This document shows positions 17,945 through 27,445 of a DNA stretch of 64,000 nt, piece after piece (the stretch's first letter is position 1; every line of letters begins with the position of its first letter). A program made the position numbers and the translations under genes. A model generated the notes under the pieces. That model was not told where the DNA came from and ran no database searches. It was given only the letters and a program-made list of their open reading frames with translations. Source of the DNA: Microbacterium sp. NIBRBAC000506063 (GTDB taxonomy: Bacteria; Actinomycetota; Actinomycetes; Actinomycetales; Microbacteriaceae). The DNA lies in contig NZ_CP072876.1 of assembly GCF_017968845.1 (NCBI RefSeq), positions 1,612,001 to 1,676,000 of the forward strand. Direction: 5' to 3'.

Positions 17945-20900
17945 CTACAGCGCCTTGCGGAGGGTGAGACCGCGCGGAGAGCTGACGAAGCCCGCCTCCT
18001 GCAGGGCCGTCGCCAGCGGTGTGCCGTAGACGAACTCGCCGTTGACCTTCTCGATGGTGAGGGTGTCGAGTCGCCGGGCGCGTGCGGTGGCGGCGAGATC
18101 GGATGCCGCCGCACGCTGCTCGTCGGCGTCGTCGCTGAACAGCAGAGCCGACTTGCCGCCGCGTTCGAGGTAGAGCACGAGCGCGCCGTCGACGAGGACG
18201 ACGAGCCCGCCGGCCTTCCGCCCGGGTCGGTGGGCGGCACCCTCGCGGCGTGGCCAGGCGAGCGCGGCGCCGTAAGGGTTGGCGGGGTCGGTCGCGGCGA
18301 GCGTGATCGCCTGCCGCGGGGCGGATCGGCGAGCCCTGCGAAGTCGCGGAGCCGGTCGACGGTGGCCGATGCCGCGAACTGCGCCGCCCCAGTCTCTCGA
18401 TCACGTAGCCGCGGCGGCACTGGCCCGCTTCCTCGAATCCCGCGAGCACCCGGTACGCCTGAGCGAATCCGCCCGGGGCTCCTTCGGCCTGCACCGAACC
18501 GCGGGTGACGACGCCGTAGCGATCCAGCAGCAGCGAGGCACCGACGGTCGCGCGGCGGGCGGCGTCGGTCTCGGGCTCCGGAAGCAGCGACCAGCGGCCG
18601 CCGAGCGTCGGGCGAGGGCCCGCCGAGCGGGCGGGCGCCGCGAGCGAGATGCCGCGGTACGTGCGCGTCCGGGGCGCGCGGCGAGTCACTCGGTGGGCCT
18701 GGGAGCCGCCGGCCAGGAGCGACCGGATCGGCGCGAAGGTGTCGTTCGTGACGCGGCCGGCCCAGGTCAGCGCCCACAGCGCGTCGAGCACCGACTGCTC
18801 CGGTTCCTGAGCAAGACCCGGCGCAGCCGGATCGGGTCGAAGGGCGGCATCCGCCATCTCGCGCAGCTGGGTGGCGAAGTAGGCGCCGCCGGCGGCCATC
18901 GCGGCGAGGAGCCGCTCCTCGAGAGAGCCCGTCACGATCTCGTCGTCGCGCTCGGGGAGGGTGAAGGGGGCGAGCTCGGCCGGATGCAGCGACACCCAGC
19001 CGTCGCGCCCGGGGAGGGTGCCGTTTCCCGACCAGATCAGCTCGCCGCTCGCGGTCAGCTCGTCGAGCATCGCCGGGACGTAGTCGCGCACGCGCGCCGG
19101 GAGGATCAGCGACTCCCAGGCGCTCGCCGGAATCGGCACGCCCGCGAGCTGCTCGGCGACCGCCAGTACGCCGTCGACACCCTCGAGCGGGCGACGCAGG
19201 TGCTGCCAGTCGGGGAGGAACCGCGCGTAGGCCTCGGGCGAGACCGGTTCGACGCTGCCGCGGATCGCGGCGAGGGAGCGCATCCGGATGCGGCGGAGCG
19301 CCTCGGTGTCGCACCACTCCTGCTCGCCGGCACTCCCACCGGTCCCTGTGCTTCGACCAGGCTCAGCAACCGACGTCGAAGGGTCCGGCAGGAAGTATCC
19401 GCTCGTCACCCGCCCTGCGACTCGAGCCGCTGCAGGGTATGGCGGGCGACGGCGGCGCCGATGCCGAAGCGGGTGGCGACGGCATCCGTCGTGAAAGGCC
19501 CGTGGGTGCGGGCGTGGCGGGCGACCAGGTCGCCGAGCGGGTCGGCGATGGGCTCTAGGAACGCCACAGGGATGCCGAGGGGAGTGCGACGCCCAGCGCA
19601 TCGCGCAGGCGCCCGGCGTCTTCGATCGCCGCGACACGGCGCACACCGGCGATCGTCACCTCGATCGCCCGGCGGGACTCGACGAGGGCGGCGAGGTGGG
19701 CGGCGGCCGTTTCCGCATCGTTGCTACGTTTCGACTCGGTCGCGCTCTGCGCATCCTCGCTCAACGACCGGAGAGCGACCTCTTCGGCATCGAGCGGCCC
19801 CAGCAGCCGGAGCAGGTCGGCGACACCCTCCACGCCGCGCGCATGACGGGCGGGGTCGAGTCGCTGCACCTCCCGCTCGTACTGGGCGATGACATCGGGG
19901 TCGAGGAGCTCCCGCAGCTCCACAGTGCCGAGCAGCTCGCCCAGCAGCGCCGGGTCGACCGAGAGGGCGGCCGCCCGCCGCTCGGCGAGCGGCGAGTCCC
20001 CCTCGTACATGAACGCGCCGACGTAGCCGAACAGCAGGTCGCGGGCGTAGGGGAGGGCTGCGCCGGCTCGGTCTCGACGAGCCGGATGTGGCGCTCACCG
20101 ATCGCGGTGGTGAGTCGGCGCAGCGACGGCAGATCGTAGACGTCCTGCAGCACCTCGCGCAGGGTCTCCAGGATGATGGGGAACGTCGGATGCCGGCGGG
20201 CCACCTCCAGCAGCTGCGCGGAACGCTGGCGCTGCTGCCACAGCGGCGTGCGCTTGTTCGGGTTCGTCCGCGGCATGAGCAGCGCCCGGGCGGCGCACTC
20301 GCGGAACCGGGAGGCGAACAGCGCCGAGCCGCCGACCTCCTCGGTCACGAGCTGCTCGATCTCGTCGGGCTCGAAGACGAAGAGCTCGGCGCCCGGGGTT
20401 CGGCGTCGGCATCCGGGATCCGCACGATGATGCCGTCGTCGCTCGCCACCGCCGATCCCTCGACGCCGAGGCGTTCGCGCACGCGCGCGTTCACCGCCAG
20501 CGCCCACGGCGCGTGCACCTTCATGCCGTACGGAGAATGGAGGATGACACGCCAGTCGCCGACCTCGTCGCGGCCTCGCTCGACGGTGAGCGTCGTATCG
20601 GTGGGAGGGTGCCGGTGACCTCCCGCTGCTCGGCGAGGTGACCGAGGAGGTTGGCCTGCGCGTGCTCGTCTAGTCCGGCATCCGACAAGCGTGCGGCGGC
20701 CTTCTCGGGGGTCGCGCTCGACAGCTCGCGTGAAAACCTGCCCAGCGCCTCGCCCAGCTCGAAGGGGCGGCCGATGCCGTCGCCGTGCCAGAACGGCACG
20801 CGGCCGGGCTGCCCATAAGCGGGGATCACGTTGACGCGGTCGTGGGTGATCTCGGCGATGCGCCAGCTCGTCGTGCCGAGGGTGAAGACGTCGCCGACGC

Positions 20901-22672
20901 GCGACTCGTAGACCATCTCTTCATCGAGCTCACCGACCCGGGCCCCGGTGGTCTCGCCCGCGACGAAGACGCCGAACAGGCCGCGGTCGGGGATCGTCCC
21001 GCCGCTCGTGACGGCGATGCGCTGGGCGCCAGGGCGTCCGGTCAGAGTACCGGCATCGCGGTCCCAGACCAGGCGCGGGCGCAGCTCGGCGAACTCGTCG
21101 GAGGGGAAGCGCCCCGCGAGAAGGTCGAGCGTCGCCTCGTACGCGGAGCGGGGAGATCGCGGAAGGGCGCGCTGCGGCGCACCGTCTCGAACCATCCCTC
21201 GACGTCGACAGGACCGAGCGCGCTCGCCGCGACGGTCTGCTGGGCGAGGATGTCGAGCGGATTGCGGGGGACCTGGATCGCCTCGATCTGGCCGGCGAGC
21301 ATGCGCTCCGTCACGATCGCCGTGTGCAGGACGTCGCCGCGATGCTTCGGGAACAGCGAGGCGCGACTGATCTCGCCGACCTGGTGACCGGCGCGCCCGA
21401 CGCGCTGGAGACCGGATGCCGCGGACGGCGGTGCCTCGACCTGGATCACCAGATCGACCGCCCCCATGTCGATGCCGAGCTCCAGGCTGCTGGTCGCCAC
21501 GACGCAGCGGAGCACGCCCGATTTCAGTTCGTCTTCGACGACGGCGCGCTGCTCCTTCGACACCGAGCCGTGGTGCGCTTTGGCGAGGACCGGGTCGGCG
21601 CCCGCCGTGGAACCCGACTGCGCGATCATCTGCGCGGGCGGGCGGTGCTCGGGAAGATCGATTCCCTGGCGCTCGGAGTAGATCTCGTTGAGGCGACCGG
21701 TCAGGCGCTCGGCGAGCCGCCGCGAGTTGGCGAAGACGATGGTCGAGCGGTTCTCGAGGATGCGATCGACGATCGCCTCCTCCACATGCGGCCAGACCGA
21801 GCCGGTCACCTCGGTGTACTCGGCCTCGCCGGCCGCAGAACCGGTCCCTGTGCTTCGACCAGGCTCAGCAACCGATGTCGAAGGGTTCGGCGGAGGCGGC
21901 GGATTGCGCATGTCCTCGATCGGCACGGTCACCCGCAGGTCGAAGGTCTTCGACGCCTTCGGCGCGACGATCTCGACCGGCGCCGCCCCGCCGAGGAAGC
22001 GCGCGACCTCGTCGATCGGTCGCACCGTCGCCGACAGCCCGATGCGCTGGGCGGCGCCGGCCTCCGCGTCGTGCGCCTGGCGCAGGGCGTCGAGCCGCTC
22101 GAGGCTCACCGCCAGGTGCGCGCCGCGCTTGGTCGCCGCGACGGCGTGCACTTCGTCGACGATCACGGTGTGGACGCCCCGCAGCGTCTCGCCGGCACGG
22201 CTGGTGAGCATGAGATAGAGCGACTCGGGGTGGTGATGAGGATGTCGGGCGGGGAGGAGACGAGCTTGCGGCGCTCGCTGGAGGTCGTGTCGCCCGAACG
22301 TACGCCCACCGACACCTTGGGGCGTCGACGCCCAGGCGCCTGGCGGCCTGACCGATGCCGATGAGGGGGAGCGGAGGTTGCGCTCGACGTCGACGCCGAG
22401 CGCCTTCAGCGGCGAGATGTAGAGGATGCGGGTGCCCGCGGCATCCGACCCTTTCCGCTCAGGATCCGCGGAGCGCTCCCGGAACACCCGGTCGATCGCC
22501 CAGAGGAAGGCCGAGAGCGTCTTTCCGGAGCCCGTCGGCGCCACCACGAGCGCATGACGACCGTGCGAGATGGCATCCCACGCGCCCTCCTGGGCCGCTG
22601 TGGGTGCGGCGAACGACCCCCGGAACCACTCCTGGGTGGCGGGGTGAACCGCTCGAGGACGTCACTCACCAC
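17945..22672 (-). CDS. lhr: Lhr-family ATP-dependent DNA helicase, about a dozen frame breaks, three in-frame repeat insertions
   Basis: About 1575 residues, the length expected for full-size actinobacterial Lhr. The start is GTG at 22672 or 22669 (SDVLERFTPATQEWFRGSF). The core has Walker A (VAPTGSGKTLSAF), the DEVH box (VIVDEVHAVA), SATVRP and motif VI (LQRVGRAGHQVG). The long Lhr C-terminal part follows (FVFEPDEIEQLVTEEVGGSA, PTFPIILETLREVLQDVYDL, and the end SSPRGLTLRKAL). Lhr is a 3'-to-5' helicase tied to DNA crosslink and oxidative damage repair. Twelve missing G or C bases were located between 18319 and 22643. Three repeat copies lie in frame within it at 19339, 19727 and 21841. Confidence 0.88.
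19339..19384 (-). repeat. 46-bp repeat copy 1 inside lhr
   Basis: Differs by one base from the copy at 21841-21886. It contains the arms CTTCGAC and GTCGAAG and is translated on the minus strand in the lhr frame as PSTSVAEPGRSTGTG. Confidence 0.85.
19727..19771 (-). repeat. 45-bp CGGTCGTTGAGCG repeat inside lhr
   Basis: Runs from CGTTTCGACTCGG to CTCAACGACCGG; it has the same length and about 85 percent identity to the intergenic copy at 24963-25007. It is read in the lhr frame as RSLSEDAQSATESKRSN. Confidence 0.8.
21841..21886 (-). repeat. 46-bp repeat copy 2 inside lhr
   Basis: CCGGTCCCTGTGCTTCGACC...GTCGAAGGGT, one mismatch to 19339-19384. It is translated in frame as PSTSVAEPGRSTGTG between two helicase motifs, next to a run of prolines. 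Confidence 0.85.
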
Positions 22673-22748
22673 TCCATCATGGCCGGTGGCGCCGACACTT
22701 CGACTCGCGACGCTCGCTCAGTGCATCGCATCGGCGCGGCGGCCGCTG

Positions 22749-22928
22749 CTACTCGCTGGGGATGATGATCCACAGCAGGATGTAGGCCCACAGCGAGAGC
22801 CCGGCGAACAGCACCAGCAGCACGGTCAGCACGCGGACGGTGGTCGCCGAGAGCCCGAATCGGCGGGCGACTGCGGCGCAGACGCCGGCGACGACACGTT
22901 CGTTCCTGGGGCGGACGAGCTTGCTCAT
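22749..22928 (-). CDS. PspC-domain membrane protein
   Basis: 59 residues starting MSKLVRPRNERVVAGVCAAVARRFGLS, the classic PspC opening. One strong membrane segment follows (VRVLTVLLVLFAGLSLWAYILLWIIIPSE). PspC proteins belong to the phage-shock, membrane-stress response. It lies alone between the ABC-F gene and lhr; the 76-bp gap to lhr holds a degenerate copy of the TTCGACTCGC...GCTCGCTCA repeat. Confidence 0.88.
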   Translation of the reverse strand: MSKLVRPRNERVVAGVCAAVARRFGLSATTVRVLTVLLVLFAGLSLWAYILLWIIIPSE

Positions 22929-22960
22929 GTACCCATCCTGCCCCAGGAACGTCCGTCGTG

Positions 22961-24649
22961 TCACCCGATCTCGATCAGACCGCCCTCCTGGATCTCGAGG
23001 GTGAGGTCCAGGTCGAGCCGCTGCAGGAAGGCGTCGTCATGGCTCACGATCAGCACCGCGCCGCGGTAGGCGCGCAGCGCCTCCACGAGCTGGTCGACCG
23101 TGTCGAGGTCGAGGTTGTTCGTCGGTTCGTCGAGCACGACCAGGTGCGGGGCCGGGTCGGCCAGCAGCAGCGTCGCCAGCGCGACGCGGAAGCGCTCGCC
23201 GCCCGAGAGTGCCGCCACCGGCCGGTCGACCGTCGCCCCGCGGATGAGGAACCGCGCGAGCCGGTTGCGCAGCTCCTTCTCGGGGATGTCCGGCGCCGCA
23301 CGGGAGACGTTCACGAACACCGACGCGCGCTCATCGAGCCCATCGACCCGCTGCGGAAGGTATCCGATGCGGTCGGTGTGGGCCGCGGCGCGCACCGTAC
23401 TCCGGAGAGACTCCGGGTTCGCGTCCCCGGCGGCCGTTTCGGTGTCGAATGGCCAGGTTTCTGCGGAGTCGCGCCCCGCCTCCGCAGCAGACGGCTCCGC
23501 GGCATCCGCCACCAGACGCTCGAGCAGCGTCGTCTTCCCGACGCCGTTGCGCCCCACGAGCGCCACGCGCTCCGGCCCCTGGATCACCCAGGACCGCTCG
23601 TCGTCGCCGAGCGTCGCGATCCGTCGTGCCCGTGAGACGTCGGGGTCGGGCAGTTCGATCGCCATGGAGTCGTCGCTGCGGATGCGGCGCCCCGCCTCCT
23701 CGCGCGCGACACGCGCGGCCTCCTCCTTGCCCGCCATTTCTCCGCGGAGCCTGCCGGCCGACACTTCGGCGGCCATCTTCCGCCCGCCCGCGACGATCTT
23801 CGGCACGCGCTTCTCCAGCTGCGCCTTGCGGCCCATCTGCGCGCGTCGGGCGAGTTTCGTCTCGGCCTCGATGCGTTCGCGCTTCTCGCGCTTGAGCAGC
23901 TGCGCTGCGGCGCGCTCCGCGTCGACGGCCGCGTGCTGCTCGGCGTCCAGCCAAGCCCGCCAGGCCGAGTACGGGCCGCCGAACACGCTCAGCTCGTGCG
24001 CGTAGAGCTCGGCGGTGTCATCCATGAGCTCGAGCAGACCCACGTCGTGGCTGACCACGATGAGCGTGCCGCGCCAGCCGCGCACCATCTCGGCCAGTCG
24101 CGCGCGGGCGTCGCGATCGAGGTTGTTGGTCGGTTCGTCGAGCAGGGTGACGGGCGCGCGACGGAGTCGGATGCCGGCGACCGCCACGAGCACCGCCTCG
24201 CCGCCCGAGAGCTCGCCGACGCGGCGGTCCAGGAAGCTCGGGTCGAGACCGGCTTCGCCGAGGGATGCGGCGGCGCGCGCCTCGATGTCCCAGTCGTCGC
24301 CGACCGCATCGAAGTGCCGCGGTGAGGCGTCGCCGGACTCGATCGCCCGCACGGCGTCGAGTGCCGGGGCGACGCCGAGCAGTTCGGCGACCCGGCGATC
24401 GACGTCGAGCGTCAGCCGCTGCGGGAGGGAGGCGACGTCGCCGCCGACGTGGACATGGCCGCTCGTCGGAGTGAGGTCGCCGGCGATGAGTCGCAGCAGG
24501 GTCGACTTGCCCGAGCCGTTGCGGCCGACCAGGCCCGTGCGGCCGCTGCCGAAGGAGCCCGAGACGGCGTCGAGTGCGACAGTGCCGTCGGGCCAGGTGT
24601 ACAGGAGGCGGTCGAGGGTGACCGCGGTCGAGGGATGGGTGGTACCCAT
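22961..24649 (-). CDS. ABC-F family ATP-binding protein
   Basis: Intact, 562 residues with two ATPase domains and no membrane segment. Walker A motifs are GRNGSGKST and GRNGVGKTT, signatures LSGGE, Walker B plus D-loop LLDEPTNNLD and VLDEPTNNLD. A long charged linker joins the domains (LLKREKRERIEAETKLARRAQ). ABC-F proteins act on the ribosome as translation factors or antibiotic-protection factors; none of the visible text decides which. It has its own promoter region, with GGGAGA before the ATG. Confidence 0.9.
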   Translation of the reverse strand: MGTTHPSTAVTLDRLLYTWPDGTVALDAVSGSFGSGRTGLVGRNGSGKSTLLRLIAGDLTPTSGHVHVGGDVASLPQRLTLDVDRRVAELLGVAPALDAVRAIESGDASPRHFDAVGDDWDIEARAAASLGEAGLDPSFLDRRVGELSGGEAVLVAVAGIRLRRAPVTLLDEPTNNLDRDARARLAEMVRGWRGTLIVVSHDVGLLELMDDTAELYAHELSVFGGPYSAWRAWLDAEQHAAVDAERAAAQLLKREKRERIEAETKLARRAQMGRKAQLEKRVPKIVAGGRKMAAEVSAGRLRGEMAGKEEAARVAREEAGRRIRSDDSMAIELPDPDVSRARRIATLGDDERSWVIQGPERVALVGRNGVGKTTLLERLVADAAEPSAAEAGRDSAETWPFDTETAAGDANPESLRSTVRAAAHTDRIGYLPQRVDGLDERASVFVNVSRAAPDIPEKELRNRLARFLIRGATVDRPVAALSGGERFRVALATLLLADPAPHLVVLDEPTNNLDLDTVDQLVEALRAYRGAVLIVSHDDAFLQRLDLDLTLEIQEGGLIEIG

Positions 24650-24734
24650 GGGTGTCTCCCGGATGTGTACAGGTGCACTGACACCGGGGCATCCGGTACG
24701 GAGAGGCTCAACGTACCTTCTGGAAATCGCCGCT

Positions 24735-25041
24735 TGTACTGAGCGAGCTCAGCGAGTCGAAGTGAGAGGTCGGCGATCGTCGGGTCAGCGCGCGGACAGG
24801 GGCGCGGAGGCGACGATCAGCTTCAATGGACTTCCAGACACGGCGGACAGGACGCTCCAGTGTACGGGCGTCCGGCCCTATCCGGCAAGGCCGGCGCTCC
24901 CCTCCGGTCGTTGAGCGAGCGCAGCGAGTCGAAACGCGGCGACCTTTCCGTAGAGGTCACCACGTTTCGACTCGGTCGCGCTGCGCGCGGCCTCGCTCAA
25001 CGACCGGTGGGGGTCTGTGGGTCAGTGCTCAACGACCGGTG
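24735..25041. repeat. Intergenic repeat cluster, inverted CGGTCGTTGAGCG copies
   Basis: The 402-bp gap 24650-25051 holds no gene apart from the leader of the ABC-F gene. It contains a degenerate copy at about 24735-24765, a forward copy CCGGTCGTTGAGCGAGCGC at 24903, an inverted copy at 24963-25007 and a stub GCTCAACGACCGGTGGG at about 25027. The forward and inverted copies can form a stem of more than 30 bp. Confidence 0.75.
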
Positions 25042-25051
25042 GGCCCGTGAC

Positions 25052-25893
25052 TCAGCGCACCACGACCGTGACGGTCGCCAGGCGCTGCAGCACCTCGTGG
25101 CTGATCGATCCGAGCAGGAAGCGGCGGATCGCTCCGCGGCCGCGTGAGCCGACCACGGTGAGGCGGGCGTCCTCGGCGAACTGGTTGATCACGGCCGAGG
25201 GGTAGCCCTCGACGATGTGCTCTTCGATCTCAAGCCCCGGATGCTGCGCCCGCAGCCCCGCCAGCGACAGCGAGAGCGCGCCCTGGGCCTGCTCGTTCAT
25301 GCCGGTGCGGTAGTCCTCGGGCATGACCATCATCGCGTTGCGGGGCGCGACGACCGGCGTCCAGACGCTCACCGCGATGAGCGGCTCCTGCAGCCGGTCG
25401 GCCTCCGCAGCGGCGAAGGCGATCGCCCGCTCGGAGACCTCCGAACCGTCGACGCCGACGACGACGCCACGATGCTCACCACGCTCGACATCCGGTACGA
25501 CGGCCACCGGGCACCCTGCTCCGGCGACGACACGGATGCCGTGGGAGCCGCGCGCGGGACCGGCACCGGGTCCGCGGTAGTCGCTGCCGATCACCAGGAG
25601 CGCCGCCTCCTGCGATGCCTCGATGAGCTCGGAGACGGGATCGCCGACGACCAGGCGGGTCGTGACCGCGACGCCCGAGTCGGCCACCCGGGCCGCCTGC
25701 TCCGCCAGTGTCGTCTCCGCATCGGCGCGGGCGGCCTCCAGCACCGCTCCCTCGCCGACCATGCCGACGGCACCCCGATGACGCCGAGCAGCTCCACAGC
25801 CTGACCGCGGGCGGCGGCACGGCTGATCGCCCAGTCGATCGCGCGGGTCGAGACCGCGGCATCCGTTGTTCCTACGACGATCGTGCCGGCCAT
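25052..25893 (-). CDS. Universal stress protein, two tandem Usp domains, frameshifted
   Basis: About 280 residues. The first domain starts MAGTIVVGTTDAAVSTRAIDWAI; one G is missing from the GGGG run near 25776 and the frame resumes GMVGEGAVLEAARADAETTL. The second domain (HRGVVVGVDGSEVSERAIAFA) ends with the ATP-binding signature G-2X-G-9X-GS (VVGSRGRGAIRRFLLGS), so it should bind ATP. Tandem Usp proteins are typical of actinobacteria and respond to hypoxia, starvation and redox stress. It is a single gene. Confidence 0.9.
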
Positions 25894-25999
25894 CTTCGCT
25901 CCTTCATCGGGTGCTTTCAGCCTACTCGCCCCGCCCTGTGGTCGGGATATCCGTCGTGGGGCGGATGCCGGCATCCGATGATCCTCGTAGCCTGGAGGC

Positions 26000-26305
26000 A
26001 TGAGCGATGACATGAGCGGACACGAGATGCGTCAGCGGATGACGTGGGGTGCCGGGCTCGCGATCGGCATGGGTGTCGGGGTGGCGCTGGGCGTCGCACT
26101 CGACAACGTCGGTCTGGGCGTCGCGCTCGGGATCGGCATCGGCCTGGCTTTCGCGGTCGCGTTCGGGCAGGTGACGAAGCCGCGGGGCGGCGGATCTGCG
26201 GCATCCGGCGACCTGGGGTCAGACCTCGGCCCCGACGGCGACCCGGGAGCCGATGACGACGGGGACGAAGAGGGACCGGTCAGTGGCTCTTCGCCCGGTC
26301 GCTGA
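26000..26305 (+). CDS. Small glycine-rich membrane protein
   Basis: 101 residues. A polar start (SDDMSGHEMRQRMTW) is followed by about 38 residues of glycine/alanine-rich hydrophobic sequence (GAGLAIGMGVGVALGVAL, LGVALGIGIGLAFAVAFG) forming two membrane helices with GxxxG packing motifs, and a long acidic cytoplasmic or external tail (DPGADDDGDEEG). The family is not recognised. Its TGA abuts the stop of the next minus-strand gene directly (TGATCA). Confidence 0.6.
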   Translation: MSDDMSGHEMRQRMTWGAGLAIGMGVGVALGVALDNVGLGVALGIGIGLAFAVAFGQVTKPRGGGSAASGDLGSDLGPDGDPGADDDGDEEGPVSGSSPGR

Positions 26306-26908
26306 TCAGCGCGTGCCCGATCCGGTGTGATAGCTGGGGTCTTGCATGCACTTGGCGCCCTCGGGGTCGCCCATAACTCTGGTCATGAACCCGCTGGTGT
26401 TGGACTCTCGTTCGTAGTCGCGACCGGTGAAGGGCTCGTCCACCAACCCGACCGCGAGCAGGCATTCCGCGGCGAGATCGTCGAGGTTCCGTTTCTCGGG
26501 GTTCTGGATCATGTCCGAGTAGAGCCCTTCGATCGCGGCGAACCCCGAAGACTCGCAGGCCAGCATCGTCTCGTGAACGAGGTCTTCGTCCCATGAGCCG
26601 CCCACGGCCATCTGGAAGATGCCGGAACCCATGTCCATGAGCTCCGCCGTCAGACCGTTCGAGCGGATGCACTCGATCACCAGGTTCTTCGCTTCGAGAT
26701 ACTCGTCGCGCGTGATGACGTCGTCCTCGAGGATCTTGTGTTCGAGGTCGGTCGTCGCTTCTTGTCTCGCTTGCTCGAACTCTGCCTCGTAGTAGGCGCT
26801 GACCTCGCTCCTGGGCGTCGGCGGCGGATTCGAGCAGCCCGTGAGCGTGAGAGCCGCCACCGCGAGAGCGGCCAAGAGGGCACCTGCCGGGAGTCGTCGA
26901 GTGGTCAT
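26306..26908 (-). CDS. Hypothetical lipoprotein
   Basis: Intact, 200 residues. The signal peptide MTTRRLPAGALLAALAVAAL ends in the lipobox LTGC at about residue 25. The mature part is acidic and helical (YYEAEFEQARQEATTDLEHKI, YLEAKNLVIECIRSNGLTAELM), with cysteines in LVIECIRS, MLACESSG, AAECLLAV and GAKCMQDP, likely forming disulfides outside the membrane. No known domain is recognised. It follows the sigma-factor cassette on the same strand, 85 bp after an imperfect hairpin. Confidence 0.65.
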   Translation of the reverse strand: MTTRRLPAGALLAALAVAALTLTGCSNPPPTPRSEVSAYYEAEFEQARQEATTDLEHKILEDDVITRDEYLEAKNLVIECIRSNGLTAELMDMGSGIFQMAVGGSWDEDLVHETMLACESSGFAAIEGLYSDMIQNPEKRNLDDLAAECLLAVGLVDEPFTGRDYERESNTSGFMTRVMGDPEGAKCMQDPSYHTGSGTR

Positions 26909-26993
26909 GTCCTGAGCTTTGCGCAGCACGGTGCCGCCGGCATCCGGGACGCCCCTGACTCGACCCTGATCTTCTCTCTGGATCGAGAGGATC

Positions 26994-27445
26994 TCACTCC
27001 AGGCAGCGCACGTTGGTCGTGGTGCCGGCGACGTTCTTCCAGGTGCCGCCGGTCGCCGAGGCGAGGACGGTCGTGCCGTTGCGCGCCTGCAGGATGCTGC
27101 CGGCACTGCGCGCGTTCGCGATCGACTTGACGGAGAAGCTTCCGGGGATCGTGTGCGTGCTGCACGAGCCCCAGGAGAGCTTGGTGCCGGAGATGTTCTG
27201 CTGGGAGAAGGCGCACACGCTGCCGGTGGCGCACGAGCCGACCGATCGTCCGAGGGAATGGTCATCTCCATGTCGAGCTTCGGCCAGCTCGCACGGTGGA
27301 AGTCCAGAACGACGCCGCCGGGCACCTCGTCGAGCACGGCCTGGATGTCCGGATGCACGGGCTCGCCGGCCGAGGCGGCCGACGCGGGGCCGGCGACGAG
27401 CAGCGCCAAGACGGCGAGCGATGCGGTGATCAAGGTCTTCTTCAC
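26994..27445 (-). CDS. Secreted peptidase-inhibitor I36 / beta-gamma-crystallin-like protein, frameshifted
   Basis: About 150 residues. The signal peptide MKKTLITASLAVLALLVAGPASA ends in ASA-ASA. After one missing G near 27244 the mature end reads SCATGSVCAFSQQNISGTKLSW, GSCSTHTIPGSF and VRCLE, the cysteine pattern and length of I36 (SMI-like metallopeptidase inhibitor) domains. It should be exported and disulfide-bonded. Its GTG start overlaps the stop of the upstream membrane protein gene (GTGA), so it is the third gene of the sigma operon; a secreted product made under a sigma factor suggests envelope defence or signalling. Confidence 0.65.

Noticed and set aside
17945..22672. Decay of lhr to a true pseudogene
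   Set aside because: All breaks are single missing G/C bases and the protein text between them is fully conserved, including catalytic motifs. Decay would bring substitutions, larger deletions and lost motifs.
24650..24720. Leader peptide with attenuator before the ABC-F gene
   Set aside because: A short frame with Cys codons is present but runs into the gene itself and no clear anti-terminator pairing was found. Not supportable by eye.
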